Below are positions 1 through 7,340 of a stretch of DNA of 64,000 nt, in pieces. Both the position numbers and the translations under genes were made by a program. Every line of letters starts with the position of its first letter. Position 1 is the first letter of the stretch. Source of the DNA: DASXHZ01 sp036488085. GTDB lineage: Bacteria > Acidobacteriota > Thermoanaerobaculia > Gp7-AA8. The notes below the pieces were generated by a model. It ran no database searches. It was not told the origin of the DNA and worked only from the letters and a program-made list of their open reading frames with translations. Location: assembly GCA_036488085.1 (NCBI GenBank), contig DASXHZ010000058.1:62001-126000 (forward strand), in the 5' to 3' direction.

Positions 1-1
1 C

Positions 2-787
2 GGGAAACGCGTTCGGGTCATCGGCGATCCCGACGTCCGTTTTCGCGAGGACCCGGTCCGGATGATGCGCGCCATCGAGTTCGCCGCGCGGCTGAGGTTC
101 CAGATCGACCCGGCGACCTACGCGGCGATCCTGACGCACAAGAACGAGATCCTGAAGGCGTCCCCGCCGCGCGTTTCGGAAGAGATCCTGGAGCTGCTGC
201 GGAGAGGATGGTCGAAGGACGCAATCCGGCTGATGGTGCAGACCGGGTTGCTCGAACCGATCCTCCCCGAGGTCTACCGGACGATCGTGGGGGAGAAGAA
301 CTCGTACTTCTGGAAGATGCTCGAAGTGCTCGACCGGACGGCCGAAGCGGGGCGGAAGATCTCCGACGCTGTGTCGCTGAGCGTCCTCTTCCTGCCGTGG
401 ATCATCGAGGAGCTGGAACGGGAAGAGAACGGACGCGAGACCCGGATGCGGATCGGCGAGGTCATCGTCTTCATCCGCGACGCGATCCAGCCGCTCTGCG
501 CGCGCATGGCGTTGGCGGCCGGGACGCGGCACCAGATCGAGCAGACGCTCGAGACGCTCTGGCGCCTGCTCGAGCCGCCGGCCGAGCGCCGCGCGATGTT
601 CCGCTTCGTCGTCCGCGACCCGTTCAACGACGCCCTGGCGCTGCTCGAGCTCTACGCCCTCTCGTCAGGCAAGTATGTGGATCAGTTCAAACAGTGGCGT
701 GAGTTCGCCACTCGCGTTCATAGCGCAAACGAAGAGAACGCGCCGCCGCCGCGGAAAAGACGCCGTCACCGCCGGAAGGGCAGCTAA
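2..787 (+). CDS. CCA-adding enzyme / poly(A) polymerase family protein (3' part)
   Basis: This is the C-terminal part of a nucleotidyltransferase that adds nucleotides to RNA 3' ends. The reading frame is open to the left edge, so the catalytic head with its GS and DxD motifs is missing. What remains starts inside the family's conserved RFREDPVRMMRAIEFAARL stretch, the RNA-binding region just after the catalytic domain, and continues with an all-helical body. The last 20 residues are very basic (PPPRKRRRHRRKG), as in PcnB-type poly(A) polymerases. Its stop overlaps the stop of the convergent lipoprotein gene. Choosing between PcnB and Cca would need the missing N-terminus. Confidence 0.85.
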   Translation, partial: GKRVRVIGDPDVRFREDPVRMMRAIEFAARLRFQIDPATYAAILTHKNEILKASPPRVSEEILELLRRGWSKDAIRLMVQTGLLEPILPEVYRTIVGEKNSYFWKMLEVLDRTAEAGRKISDAVSLSVLFLPWIIEELEREENGRETRMRIGEVIVFIRDAIQPLCARMALAAGTRHQIEQTLETLWRLLEPPAERRAMFRFVVRDPFNDALALLELYALSSGKYVDQFKQWREFATRVHSANEENAPPPRKRRRHRRKGS

Positions 788-1305
788 CCGATTCCGGCGC
801 CGAAGCGGCCGTTCACGTTGCGCATGAACGACTCGGTGCGTTTTCCCTGCGGCCCTTCGAACTCGATGATGGCGCGGACGAGTGCCGGCGTCGCGGCGCC
901 GAGGTTCGCGTCCGCGACGTCCGCCTGAGCCCAGAACTCCACCTTCTCGGTCCCACCCGCCGCAATGGTCGTCTTGTAGCTGCGCATCCTCTGCCGGATC
1001 ACGAACGGCCCGTCGGGAGTCGAGAGCGAGATGTGCCGGAGCGTCACCGGCTCCTTCGTGTTGTTCGTGATCGAGATCGCGTACTTGATGTCGAGCGGTG
1101 CGACCGGGGTGCGGTCGTGCGGGGAGGTGGGCATCGCCATCGGCGCGCTCGTCTGCTCGACGGCGACCTCGAAATCTGTCGTCGTGTCGGCCTGCGTGTC
1201 GCCCGCCGCGGCGAGCGTGACACCGCCGCCGTTGTCGACCGACGCCACGTTGCCGGCGCACCCGGCAAGGGGAAGAAGCAGCGCGACGGCGAGAACGTTC
1301 TTCAC
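784..1305 (-). CDS. Hypothetical lipoprotein (tandem copy 2)
   Basis: The start is a GTG at 1305, chosen because it directly opens a lipoprotein signal (VKNVLAVALLLPLAGCAGN, lipobox LAGC) and overlaps the stop of the upstream lipoprotein by GTGA. The product is 173 residues and probably membrane anchored. After a low-complexity linker comes a single beta-sandwich-like domain (ITNNTKEPVTLRHISL, then TTIAAGGTEKVEFW) that strongly resembles its neighbour (ITNTTAEAVKLERIDV, then RVIAPGKTEAVDCW). The two are therefore tandem paralogues in one transcript. No known domain was recognised and the function is unknown. Confidence 0.75.
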   Translation of the reverse strand: MKNVLAVALLLPLAGCAGNVASVDNGGGVTLAAAGDTQADTTTDFEVAVEQTSAPMAMPTSPHDRTPVAPLDIKYAISITNNTKEPVTLRHISLSTPDGPFVIRQRMRSYKTTIAAGGTEKVEFWAQADVADANLGAATPALVRAIIEFEGPQGKRTESFMRNVNGRFGAGIG

Positions 1306-1727
1306 GCCTTCACCGTTCTGGTGAAGCTTTCCACGCGTAGCCCGGCGGGCGTGTCGAGGAACATCGTCATCCGAATCGAGACGGGCGGATGTTTCCGGGC
1401 GTCTACCTGGAAGACGACCGCGGAAACCCAGCAGTCGACCGCTTCGGTCTTGCCCGGAGCGATCACCCGGTCGAAGTGGCGGCTGGCGAGGTGCGAAAAG
1501 ATGTCGGAGCTGGTGGAGTCGACATCGATCCGTTCCAGCTTCACCGCCTCGGCCGTCGTGTTCGTGATTCGGATGCGGTAGTCGACGTCGGAGACCGAGG
1601 TCTGGCGGTCCGTCCGCGAATCCGCTTTCTTCACGTCGACCTTGAAGTCGGGCGTCTCGTTGACGACCGGCCGCGTTGCGCAAGCGGCGAGGAGGAGAAA
1701 CACCGGGAGCAGAAGACGAGTGCGCAT
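1302..1727 (-). CDS. Hypothetical lipoprotein (tandem copy 1)
   Basis: A 141-residue protein starting at ATG 1727 with a clean lipoprotein signal (MRTRLLLPVFLLLAACATRP, lipobox LAAC). The mature part has one domain that looks like an immunoglobulin-type beta sandwich, with RIRITNTTAEAVKLERIDVD in the middle and RMTMFLDTPAGLRVESF near the end. It is the first gene of a two-gene unit and its paralogue follows with a 4-bp overlap. Residue-level similarity between the copies is obvious in the core and lost in the linker. The function is not recognised. Confidence 0.75.
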   Translation of the reverse strand: MRTRLLLPVFLLLAACATRPVVNETPDFKVDVKKADSRTDRQTSVSDVDYRIRITNTTAEAVKLERIDVDSTSSDIFSHLASRHFDRVIAPGKTEAVDCWVSAVVFQVDARKHPPVSIRMTMFLDTPAGLRVESFTRTVKA

Positions 1728-1796
1728 GGACTTCCTACCTCCGCGTTGATTACGACCGGGGAGCCAGCGCGTCGAACGCGAGCTATCATTTTCACA

Positions 1797-2930
1797 GTGC
1801 CTGACGACCCGGTCTACTTCGACCACCACGCCACCACACCGTGCGATCCGCGCGTGGTCGAGAAGATGATGCCCTATTTTTCTGAAACTTTCGGTAACGC
1901 TGCATCGCTGACACACGTGCAGGGGCGGCGTGCCGCGAGCGCCGTCGAGGACGCCCGGATCGCCATCACACGCTTCTTTCGCGCCCAGCCCAACGAGATC
2001 TACTTCACCGCCGGCGCCACCGAGTCGAACAACATCGCGCTCAACCTCTTGGCGTCCGGCGACCACTTCGTCACCAGCGCGATCGAGCATCGGTCGATTC
2101 TCGCGCCGGCGGAGAGGCTCGCGAAGCGCGGCGTCGAGGTAACGATCCTCGCGCCGGACCACGAGGGGTTCATCGACCCGGCCGCGCTCCGCGACGCACT
2201 CCGTCCGAACACCCGCTTGGTCTCGATCGAGGCGGCGAACGGCGAGATCGGCACGATTCAGCCGATTGGCGACTTTGCGGCGATCTGCCGCGAGCGCGGC
2301 GTGCTCTTTCACAGCGACGTGACCCAGGCGGCGGGAAAGATCGCCGTCGACCTCTCGCAGCTCGATCTCGCCTCGCTTTCCGCCCACAAGTTCTACGGCC
2401 CGAAGGGGATAGGCGCGCTCTACGTCCGCCGCGGCGTCCGCGTCGAGCCGCTCGTCATGGGCGGAGGACAGGAGAAGAACGTCCGCTCCGGCACCATCAA
2501 CGTGCCGGGCGTGATCGGCATGTCGGCGGCGCTGCAGCTTCGCGCCGGCGAGATGGACGAGGAGGCAACCTGGCTCACGAACTTGCGGAACGCGCTGTGG
2601 GACCGGCTGCTCGAATCGATCGATGGCGTTTCCGTGAACGGTCCGCGCCGGTTAAGATTGCCGGGCAACCTTAACGTCAGCTTCGACCGTCTCGAAGCGG
2701 ACTCCCTCATCGTGGCGATGCGACGATTCGCACTCTCATCCGGCTCCGCCTGCTCGTCAGGGCAGCGCGGTCCGTCACCCGTGCTCAAGGCGATCGGGCT
2801 TTCCGACGCCGCGGCGATCGGCTCGATCCGCATCGGCCTCGGCAAGTCGAACACCGAAGAACAGGGTGCGGCCTTCGTCGACGATGCGCGGCGAATGGTC
2901 GCCAAACTGCGCGAGATCTCCGCCGCATGA
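1797..2930 (+). CDS. Cysteine desulfurase (NifS/IscS family)
   Basis: A PLP-dependent class V enzyme of 377 residues that should remove sulfur from cysteine for Fe-S cluster or thio-cofactor assembly. It opens with VYFDHHATTP and has GATESNN (about residues 73-79), the PLP lysine in SAHKFYGPKG (K198) and the persulfide cysteine in SSGSACSSG (C319). The start is GTG 1797, which places DHHATTP at the usual distance; no ATG exists there. The next gene overlaps by ATGA. No iscU or tRNA-thiolase gene lies nearby, so the sulfur acceptor is unknown. A second desulfurase lies at 25059. Confidence 0.9.
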   Translation: MPDDPVYFDHHATTPCDPRVVEKMMPYFSETFGNAASLTHVQGRRAASAVEDARIAITRFFRAQPNEIYFTAGATESNNIALNLLASGDHFVTSAIEHRSILAPAERLAKRGVEVTILAPDHEGFIDPAALRDALRPNTRLVSIEAANGEIGTIQPIGDFAAICRERGVLFHSDVTQAAGKIAVDLSQLDLASLSAHKFYGPKGIGALYVRRGVRVEPLVMGGGQEKNVRSGTINVPGVIGMSAALQLRAGEMDEEATWLTNLRNALWDRLLESIDGVSVNGPRRLRLPGNLNVSFDRLEADSLIVAMRRFALSSGSACSSGQRGPSPVLKAIGLSDAAAIGSIRIGLGKSNTEEQGAAFVDDARRMVAKLREISAA

Positions 2931-3628
2931 GCTTCGAGATCGGACGCATCCTCCTCGTCGATCACTCGCGCGGTGCCTTGATCTTTCAGGAGACCATCCT
3001 CCGCCGCCGTGACAGTGCGATCTACACGGCGCTTGCCGGTACCGAGGGGTTGGAGAAGGCGCGCGTCGAAAAGCCGCACCTGATCATCTTCGGCTACGAC
3101 CTCTTCGACATGTCGGCGCCTGAGTTCTGCCGCGAGGTCCGCGAGGACGCGACGGTCCGCGCGACGTCGCTTCTCCTGGTCGTCGACCGCGAGCATCAGA
3201 ATCACGCCGACCTCTGTCTCTCCGCCGGCTGCAACGACGTCATCTATCGTCCGCTGCAGCGCCGCGAGCTCGACGAGAAGGTGGCGAAACTGACATCGAT
3301 CCCGGTGCGCCGCCAGCTCCGCACGATCACGAAGATCGAGGTCTCGCTCGAGAAGAACGGCCGCTTCATCCTCGGCCGCAGCATCAACATCTCGGCCAAC
3401 GGCATGCTGCTCGAGGTCGACCGTGTCCTTCCCGGCGAGGGTCCCGTGCGGTTGCACTTCTACATTCCGGGCGACCCGAAGCCGCTGCAGCTCGATGCCG
3501 CGTTACTCCGCGCGGAGTTCACCGGGACGATGGCCAAGTACGGCGTCCAGTTCGTGAACGTGACGGAGGAGGAGCGGGGGCGGATCGATCGCTACGTCCA
3601 CCGGCTCCGCTCCCGAGAGCTGATCTGA
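2927..3628 (+). CDS. Degenerate receiver-PilZ domain protein
   Basis: A 233-residue two-domain regulator. Residues about 5-125 form a CheY-like receiver (GRILLVDHSRGALIFQE), but the strand that normally ends in the phosphorylated aspartate reads LIIFGYDLFD, with glycine at that position, and the conserved Lys-Pro is Arg-Pro (YRPL). It is therefore unlikely to be phosphorylated. Residues about 128-233 are a PilZ domain with the cyclic-di-GMP signature RRQLR plus NISANGM. It overlaps the desulfurase gene by ATGA and the TPR gene by one base. A cyclic-di-GMP effector role is inferred from the motif. Confidence 0.85.
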   Translation: MSFEIGRILLVDHSRGALIFQETILRRRDSAIYTALAGTEGLEKARVEKPHLIIFGYDLFDMSAPEFCREVREDATVRATSLLLVVDREHQNHADLCLSAGCNDVIYRPLQRRELDEKVAKLTSIPVRRQLRTITKIEVSLEKNGRFILGRSINISANGMLLEVDRVLPGEGPVRLHFYIPGDPKPLQLDAALLRAEFTGTMAKYGVQFVNVTEEERGRIDRYVHRLRSRELI

Positions 3629-4110
3629 TGACGCGATCGAAGCTGGAACGGGCAGTCGATCTGACGAAGGATGAGGAGTACCTTTCGGCGCTGACGCTCT
3701 TCCTCGACATCTTCGGCACTGAGGATGCGCCGCCCATTCAAGTGGCGAAGGCGGTGAGCGCGTTGTCGTACTTCGGACTCTGCCTCGCCCTTGTCTCACG
3801 CAAGTACAAGACCGCGATCGATCTCTGCAAACGTGCGATCGACCTCGAGTTCTACCACGGCGAACACTACGCGAACCTCACGCGTGTCTACGTTGCGGCC
3901 GGGAACCGGAGGAAAGCGATCGAGACTGCCGAGGCGGGGCTGAAGGTCGCTCCCGAAGACGACGAGCTGCTGCGCGCCCGCCACGACCTCGGCATCCGCT
4001 CGCGTCCGGCGGTGCCGTTCCTCGGCCGCGCGAATCCGATCAACGTATCGCTGGGGCAGGCAAGGCACGCCAAGAAGCTCGCCGAGCCGCCGAAGCGGCG
4101 GAAATCCTAA
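3628..4110 (+). CDS. TPR-repeat protein
   Basis: A 160-residue protein with about three tetratricopeptide-like helical pairs, clearest at YKTAIDLCKRAIDLEF and HYANLTRVYVAAGNRRKAIE, and a basic C-terminus ending KKLAEPPKRRKS. There is no signal peptide, so it is likely cytoplasmic. Its ATG shares a base with the TGA of the receiver-PilZ gene, so the two are translationally coupled and the protein may be a scaffold for the same signalling unit. It converges with the glycosyltransferase gene, overlapping by 4 bp. The partner is unknown. Confidence 0.8.
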   Translation: MTRSKLERAVDLTKDEEYLSALTLFLDIFGTEDAPPIQVAKAVSALSYFGLCLALVSRKYKTAIDLCKRAIDLEFYHGEHYANLTRVYVAAGNRRKAIETAEAGLKVAPEDDELLRARHDLGIRSRPAVPFLGRANPINVSLGQARHAKKLAEPPKRRKS

Positions 4111-4778
4111 CGCCGGTAGATCCGCGCGAGTTGCTCCGGATCGGCGCCCATGCGCCAGCCGATGATGATCCGCCAGTTCGTGAACGTCGTGCGGAATAGG
4201 CCGTGCGCGAGGAATCGCCGTCCCGAGGTCGTGACGGTTTGCGGCAGGACGACGGTGCGGCCGCGGCGCTTCATCCGGATCGCGAGTTCGTAGTCTTCCA
4301 TGATCGGGATCTCGAGAAAGCCGCATCCCTCGAGGAACGCGGCGCGCGAGACAAACTGCGCCTGATCGCCCCAGGGACAACGCGTGAAGCGCGTTCGCAG
4401 GTTGATCATCGCCGCGGTGAAGCGCAAGCCGCGGGTATCTTCCGCGAACCGAGCTCGAAATCCTCCAAACACCGCTCCGCTCGCGAGCGCTTGCACGACA
4501 GACGCGCAGGCGCCTGCGGGGAGCAGGGTGTCGGCATGCAGGAAGAGGATCGCGTCATGCGACGCCTGGCGTGCGCCGCGATTCATCTGCCGCGCGCGCG
4601 GCGCCTCGCACTCGACGACCCGCGCTCCATGTTCGCGCGCCACGCGCATCGTCGCGTCGCGGCTTCCGCCGTCGGCCACGATCACCTCGGCCGCCCCAGC
4701 TTCGAAGGCCGAATCGATCGCGGCGCCGACGCGTTCCTCCTCGTCGAGCGTCGGGATGATCACCGTAACGGCCGGCAC
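4107..4778 (-). CDS. Glycosyltransferase family 2 (rSAM/selenodomain-associated type)
   Basis: A 223-residue GT-A fold protein. It begins VTVIIPTLDEEERV, continues EVIVADGGSRDAT and has the metal-binding region LFLHADT (about residue 78), then GDQAQFVSR, a late IMEDYELAIR and TTSGRRF. This order of motifs is typical of the transferase-2 family often found beside radical-SAM or seleno-domain genes, but no such gene is present here. The product is probably cytoplasmic. It is transcribed away from the VWFA gene that starts at 4810, leaving a 31-bp divergent gap. The sugar donor and acceptor are unknown. Confidence 0.85.
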   Translation of the reverse strand: MPAVTVIIPTLDEEERVGAAIDSAFEAGAAEVIVADGGSRDATMRVAREHGARVVECEAPRARQMNRGARQASHDAILFLHADTLLPAGACASVVQALASGAVFGGFRARFAEDTRGLRFTAAMINLRTRFTRCPWGDQAQFVSRAAFLEGCGFLEIPIMEDYELAIRMKRRGRTVVLPQTVTTSGRRFLAHGLFRTTFTNWRIIIGWRMGADPEQLARIYRR

Positions 4779-4809
4779 GGCCGAAGTTTAGCGGCGATAG
4801 ACTCGGTGA

Positions 4810-6294
4810 ATGAAACTCCTGGCGGCAGCGCTTCTCGCGCTTCCTCTCCTGGCGCAGACGCATTCGGAATCGATCACGGTCGAAGTCGTCGACGTTCCGG
4901 TGTACGTGTACAACGCGAACGGAGCGCTGCAGAACCTGACGAAGGACGACTTCGAGCTGTTCGTGAACGGGAAGCCGCAATCGATCGATTACTTCGACCC
5001 GCTCGACTTCCGTGCGCCGGCGAAGAGCGAAGCGGCGGCGCCCACGCCCGTCGCGCCGCGCGACATCCGCGACCGCCGCCTCTTTCTGCTGATTTTCGAC
5101 GGGGCGTTCACGCAGCCCGCCGCGCTCGCCCGCGCGCGCAAGGCCGCCGCCGCGATGATCGACGCCTCCGCGCCGGCCGATTACTTCTCGGTGGCGACCT
5201 ACACGGCGAATCACGGGCTGCAGCTTCTGGCGTCGTTCACGAACGACCACGTCGTCGCGAAACGCGCTGCGCTGGCGCTGCAGGGCAGCTCCCTCCACGA
5301 TCCGCTCGCGCTCGCGATCTCCTCGACCGAGCGCGACGTCGCGGCTCTCATCGGAATCATGGAGGGCGCCGGCGGTGACGAATCCGAGTCGAATCCGGTC
5401 GTGTCGCCGATGATGTATGACGGCATGAAGGAAGACGCGGCGATGCCGACCAGACGCCTCATGGAGGATCAGGTGACCGATTTCAGTGCGCTCGCGAACC
5501 GCCTTGCGCCGTTCGCGGGTTACAAACACGTGGTGCTGATGTCGGAAGGCTTGCCGCCGAGCCAGGCGTACGACTACAGGGAAGTGCGGCTGAGACAGGA
5601 GCTGAAATCGATGGCGGACGCGTTTCGCACCGCGGGCGCGGTCGTCGATACGATCGACCTTGGAGGTTCAGTCCGCGACTCGTTCGAGAACGACGTGCTG
5701 CATCTCATGGCGCAGGAGACGGGCGGCCAGTTCATCCAACACGAGAACAACATCAAGGATGCGTTGAACCGTATCTCGACCGTGTCGGCCATCGGCTATC
5801 GCCTCGGCTTCAACATGCCGAAGAACGCGAAGAAGGGCGAGAACGCGATCGACGTGAAGGTCCGCAACGTGCCGCGCGGAACGACGCTCTCGTTCCGCCG
5901 CGGTTTCTCGACAACGATCAGTAAGCCGTCGCCCGAGGACGGGCTCCTCCTCGCGGACGTGATCCTCAACGACATCCCCCAGAACGGTGTTGCGCCTCGG
6001 ATCGAATTCACCGATCCCCCATGCGTGGGAGTCGTCCTGCCGGTGCAGCAGCTTCTCGCCCTGAACAACGGCAAAGCCGTGACCGCCGACGTGATGCTCT
6101 ATGTCTTCGATGCGAAACGCGCGGTCGTCGAGTTCAAGGAGAAGCAGATCGTCATTCCGTCCGACGCGAAAGAAGACATCGGGCTCCGCGACGCGCTCCA
6201 CCTCACGCCGGGCGGATCGTACACGGCGAAAGCGCTGCTCCGCGTCGGGGACTCTCTCGGCTTCGCGAAACAGGACTTCCAGATTCCGCGGTAG
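4810..6294 (+). CDS. VWFA-related acidobacterial protein, MIDAS lost (copy A)
   Basis: A secreted protein of 494 residues with signal MKLLAAALLALPLLAQ. An N-terminal strand-rich module carries the family hallmark LTKDDFELFVNGKPQSIDYF. It is followed by a von Willebrand A-like domain with RLFLLIFDGAFT where a MIDAS motif DxSxS would be, so metal-dependent ligand binding is probably lost. Later landmarks are GYKHVVLMSEGLPP, AVVDTIDLGG and TGGQFIQHENN. It is a close paralogue of the protein at 7337-8851; mobA and moaC lie between them. The family is known from Acidobacteria, but its function is not established. Confidence 0.85.
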   Translation: MKLLAAALLALPLLAQTHSESITVEVVDVPVYVYNANGALQNLTKDDFELFVNGKPQSIDYFDPLDFRAPAKSEAAAPTPVAPRDIRDRRLFLLIFDGAFTQPAALARARKAAAAMIDASAPADYFSVATYTANHGLQLLASFTNDHVVAKRAALALQGSSLHDPLALAISSTERDVAALIGIMEGAGGDESESNPVVSPMMYDGMKEDAAMPTRRLMEDQVTDFSALANRLAPFAGYKHVVLMSEGLPPSQAYDYREVRLRQELKSMADAFRTAGAVVDTIDLGGSVRDSFENDVLHLMAQETGGQFIQHENNIKDALNRISTVSAIGYRLGFNMPKNAKKGENAIDVKVRNVPRGTTLSFRRGFSTTISKPSPEDGLLLADVILNDIPQNGVAPRIEFTDPPCVGVVLPVQQLLALNNGKAVTADVMLYVFDAKRAVVEFKEKQIVIPSDAKEDIGLRDALHLTPGGSYTAKALLRVGDSLGFAKQDFQIPR

Positions 6295-6301
6295 GGATGC
6301 C

Positions 6302-6889
6302 GTGAATTCCGTCGCTCGGAACGCGTACATCCTCGTCGGCGGCCGGTCGCGGAGGATGGGCCAGCCGAAGCCCGAGGTGCCATTCGGAGATACGACGCTC
6401 CTCGGTCGCGTCGTTTCGGCCGCCGGCGCAGCGTTCGAGCACGTCATCGCCGTGCAACGCCCGGGCGGCGATGCCGCCGCGATCGAGACAATCTTTGAGG
6501 AACCGCACGAGGGCGAGGCGCCGATCTTCGGCGTCGCGGCCGCGATCCGGCACGCCGAGGCGAAGTGCTTCGTCATCGCCGTCGACTATCCGCTGCTGAC
6601 GGCGGTCGCACTGCGCGCGTTGCGCGCGTCGTTCGAGGCGTCTGAGGCGCCGGCGCTCGTTCCGGTCTGGAACGGCATTCCGCAGGTCCTCTGCGCCGGA
6701 TACTCTCCCGCGCTCCTACCGCAAATCGACGCGAAGCTCGCCGCGCGGCAATACGATTTACAATCGCTCGCCGGTGCCGCCGAGCGCGTCGAAGTCAGCG
6801 GCGAGACGTGGCGCAGCGTCAATACGATCGAAGAGCTCCAAGAGGTGAGGCGATGGTATGAGCAGCAGCGACTTCTCGCATTTCGATGA
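6302..6889 (+). CDS. mobA: Molybdenum cofactor guanylyltransferase
   Basis: A 195-residue enzyme predicted to attach GMP to molybdopterin. The nucleotide-binding loop reads YILVGGRSRRMGQPKPEVPFG (residues about 9-28), matching the LAGGxSxRMGxxK signature, and IAVDYPLLT carries the metal-binding aspartate. The start is GTG 6302; it is the only initiation codon that keeps the whole loop. The gene ends inside moaC with a 32-bp overlap, so the two are co-translated. The other Moco genes (moaA, moaB, moeA) are outside the window. Confidence 0.88.
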   Translation: MNSVARNAYILVGGRSRRMGQPKPEVPFGDTTLLGRVVSAAGAAFEHVIAVQRPGGDAAAIETIFEEPHEGEAPIFGVAAAIRHAEAKCFVIAVDYPLLTAVALRALRASFEASEAPALVPVWNGIPQVLCAGYSPALLPQIDAKLAARQYDLQSLAGAAERVEVSGETWRSVNTIEELQEVRRWYEQQRLLAFR

Positions 6890-7340
6890 AACCGGCGGCA
6901 TCTCGATGGTCGACGTAGGGCGAAAGCGCGCGACCCTCCGCGAGGCGGTGGCCGTGGCCACGGTCCGCATGCAGCCGGCGACGCTGCAGAAGCTCGTCGA
7001 TCGCGCGCTCCCCAAGGGCGACGTCCTGACGACCGCCAAAGTCGCCGGAGTTCTCGCGGCGAAGCAGACACCGAACCTGATCCCGCTCTCGCACAGTATC
7101 GCGATCGATTCGGTCGACGTCACGTTCGACCTCGATCCCGGCAGCGGCACGATCGAAGTCCGCTCGATCGTGCGATGCGAGGGAAAGACCGGCGTCGAGA
7201 TGGAAGCGATGACGGCGTGCGCGGTCGCGGCGCTCACGATCTACGACATGTGCAAATCGGCGGAGAAGGGGATCTCGATCGACAACCTGCAGCTCGTCAG
7301 AAAGTCGGGCGGCAAGAGCGGTACGTGGGAGCGCGGATGA
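6858..7340 (+). CDS. moaC: Cyclic pyranopterin monophosphate synthase
   Basis: A 160-residue MoaC, which converts the MoaA product to cyclic pyranopterin monophosphate in molybdenum-cofactor synthesis. Family landmarks are GGISMVDVGRK near the N-terminus, PKGDVLTTAKVAGVLAAKQT, LIPLSHSI and the catalytic-region block EGKTGVEMEAMTACAVAALTIYDM (shown in part), with the conserved lysine in the final GGKSGTW. The start lies within mobA, and its TGA overlaps the ATG of the next VWFA gene (ATGA). That VWFA gene is therefore coupled to a Moco gene. Confidence 0.93.
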   Translation: MSSSDFSHFDETGGISMVDVGRKRATLREAVAVATVRMQPATLQKLVDRALPKGDVLTTAKVAGVLAAKQTPNLIPLSHSIAIDSVDVTFDLDPGSGTIEVRSIVRCEGKTGVEMEAMTACAVAALTIYDMCKSAEKGISIDNLQLVRKSGGKSGTWERG

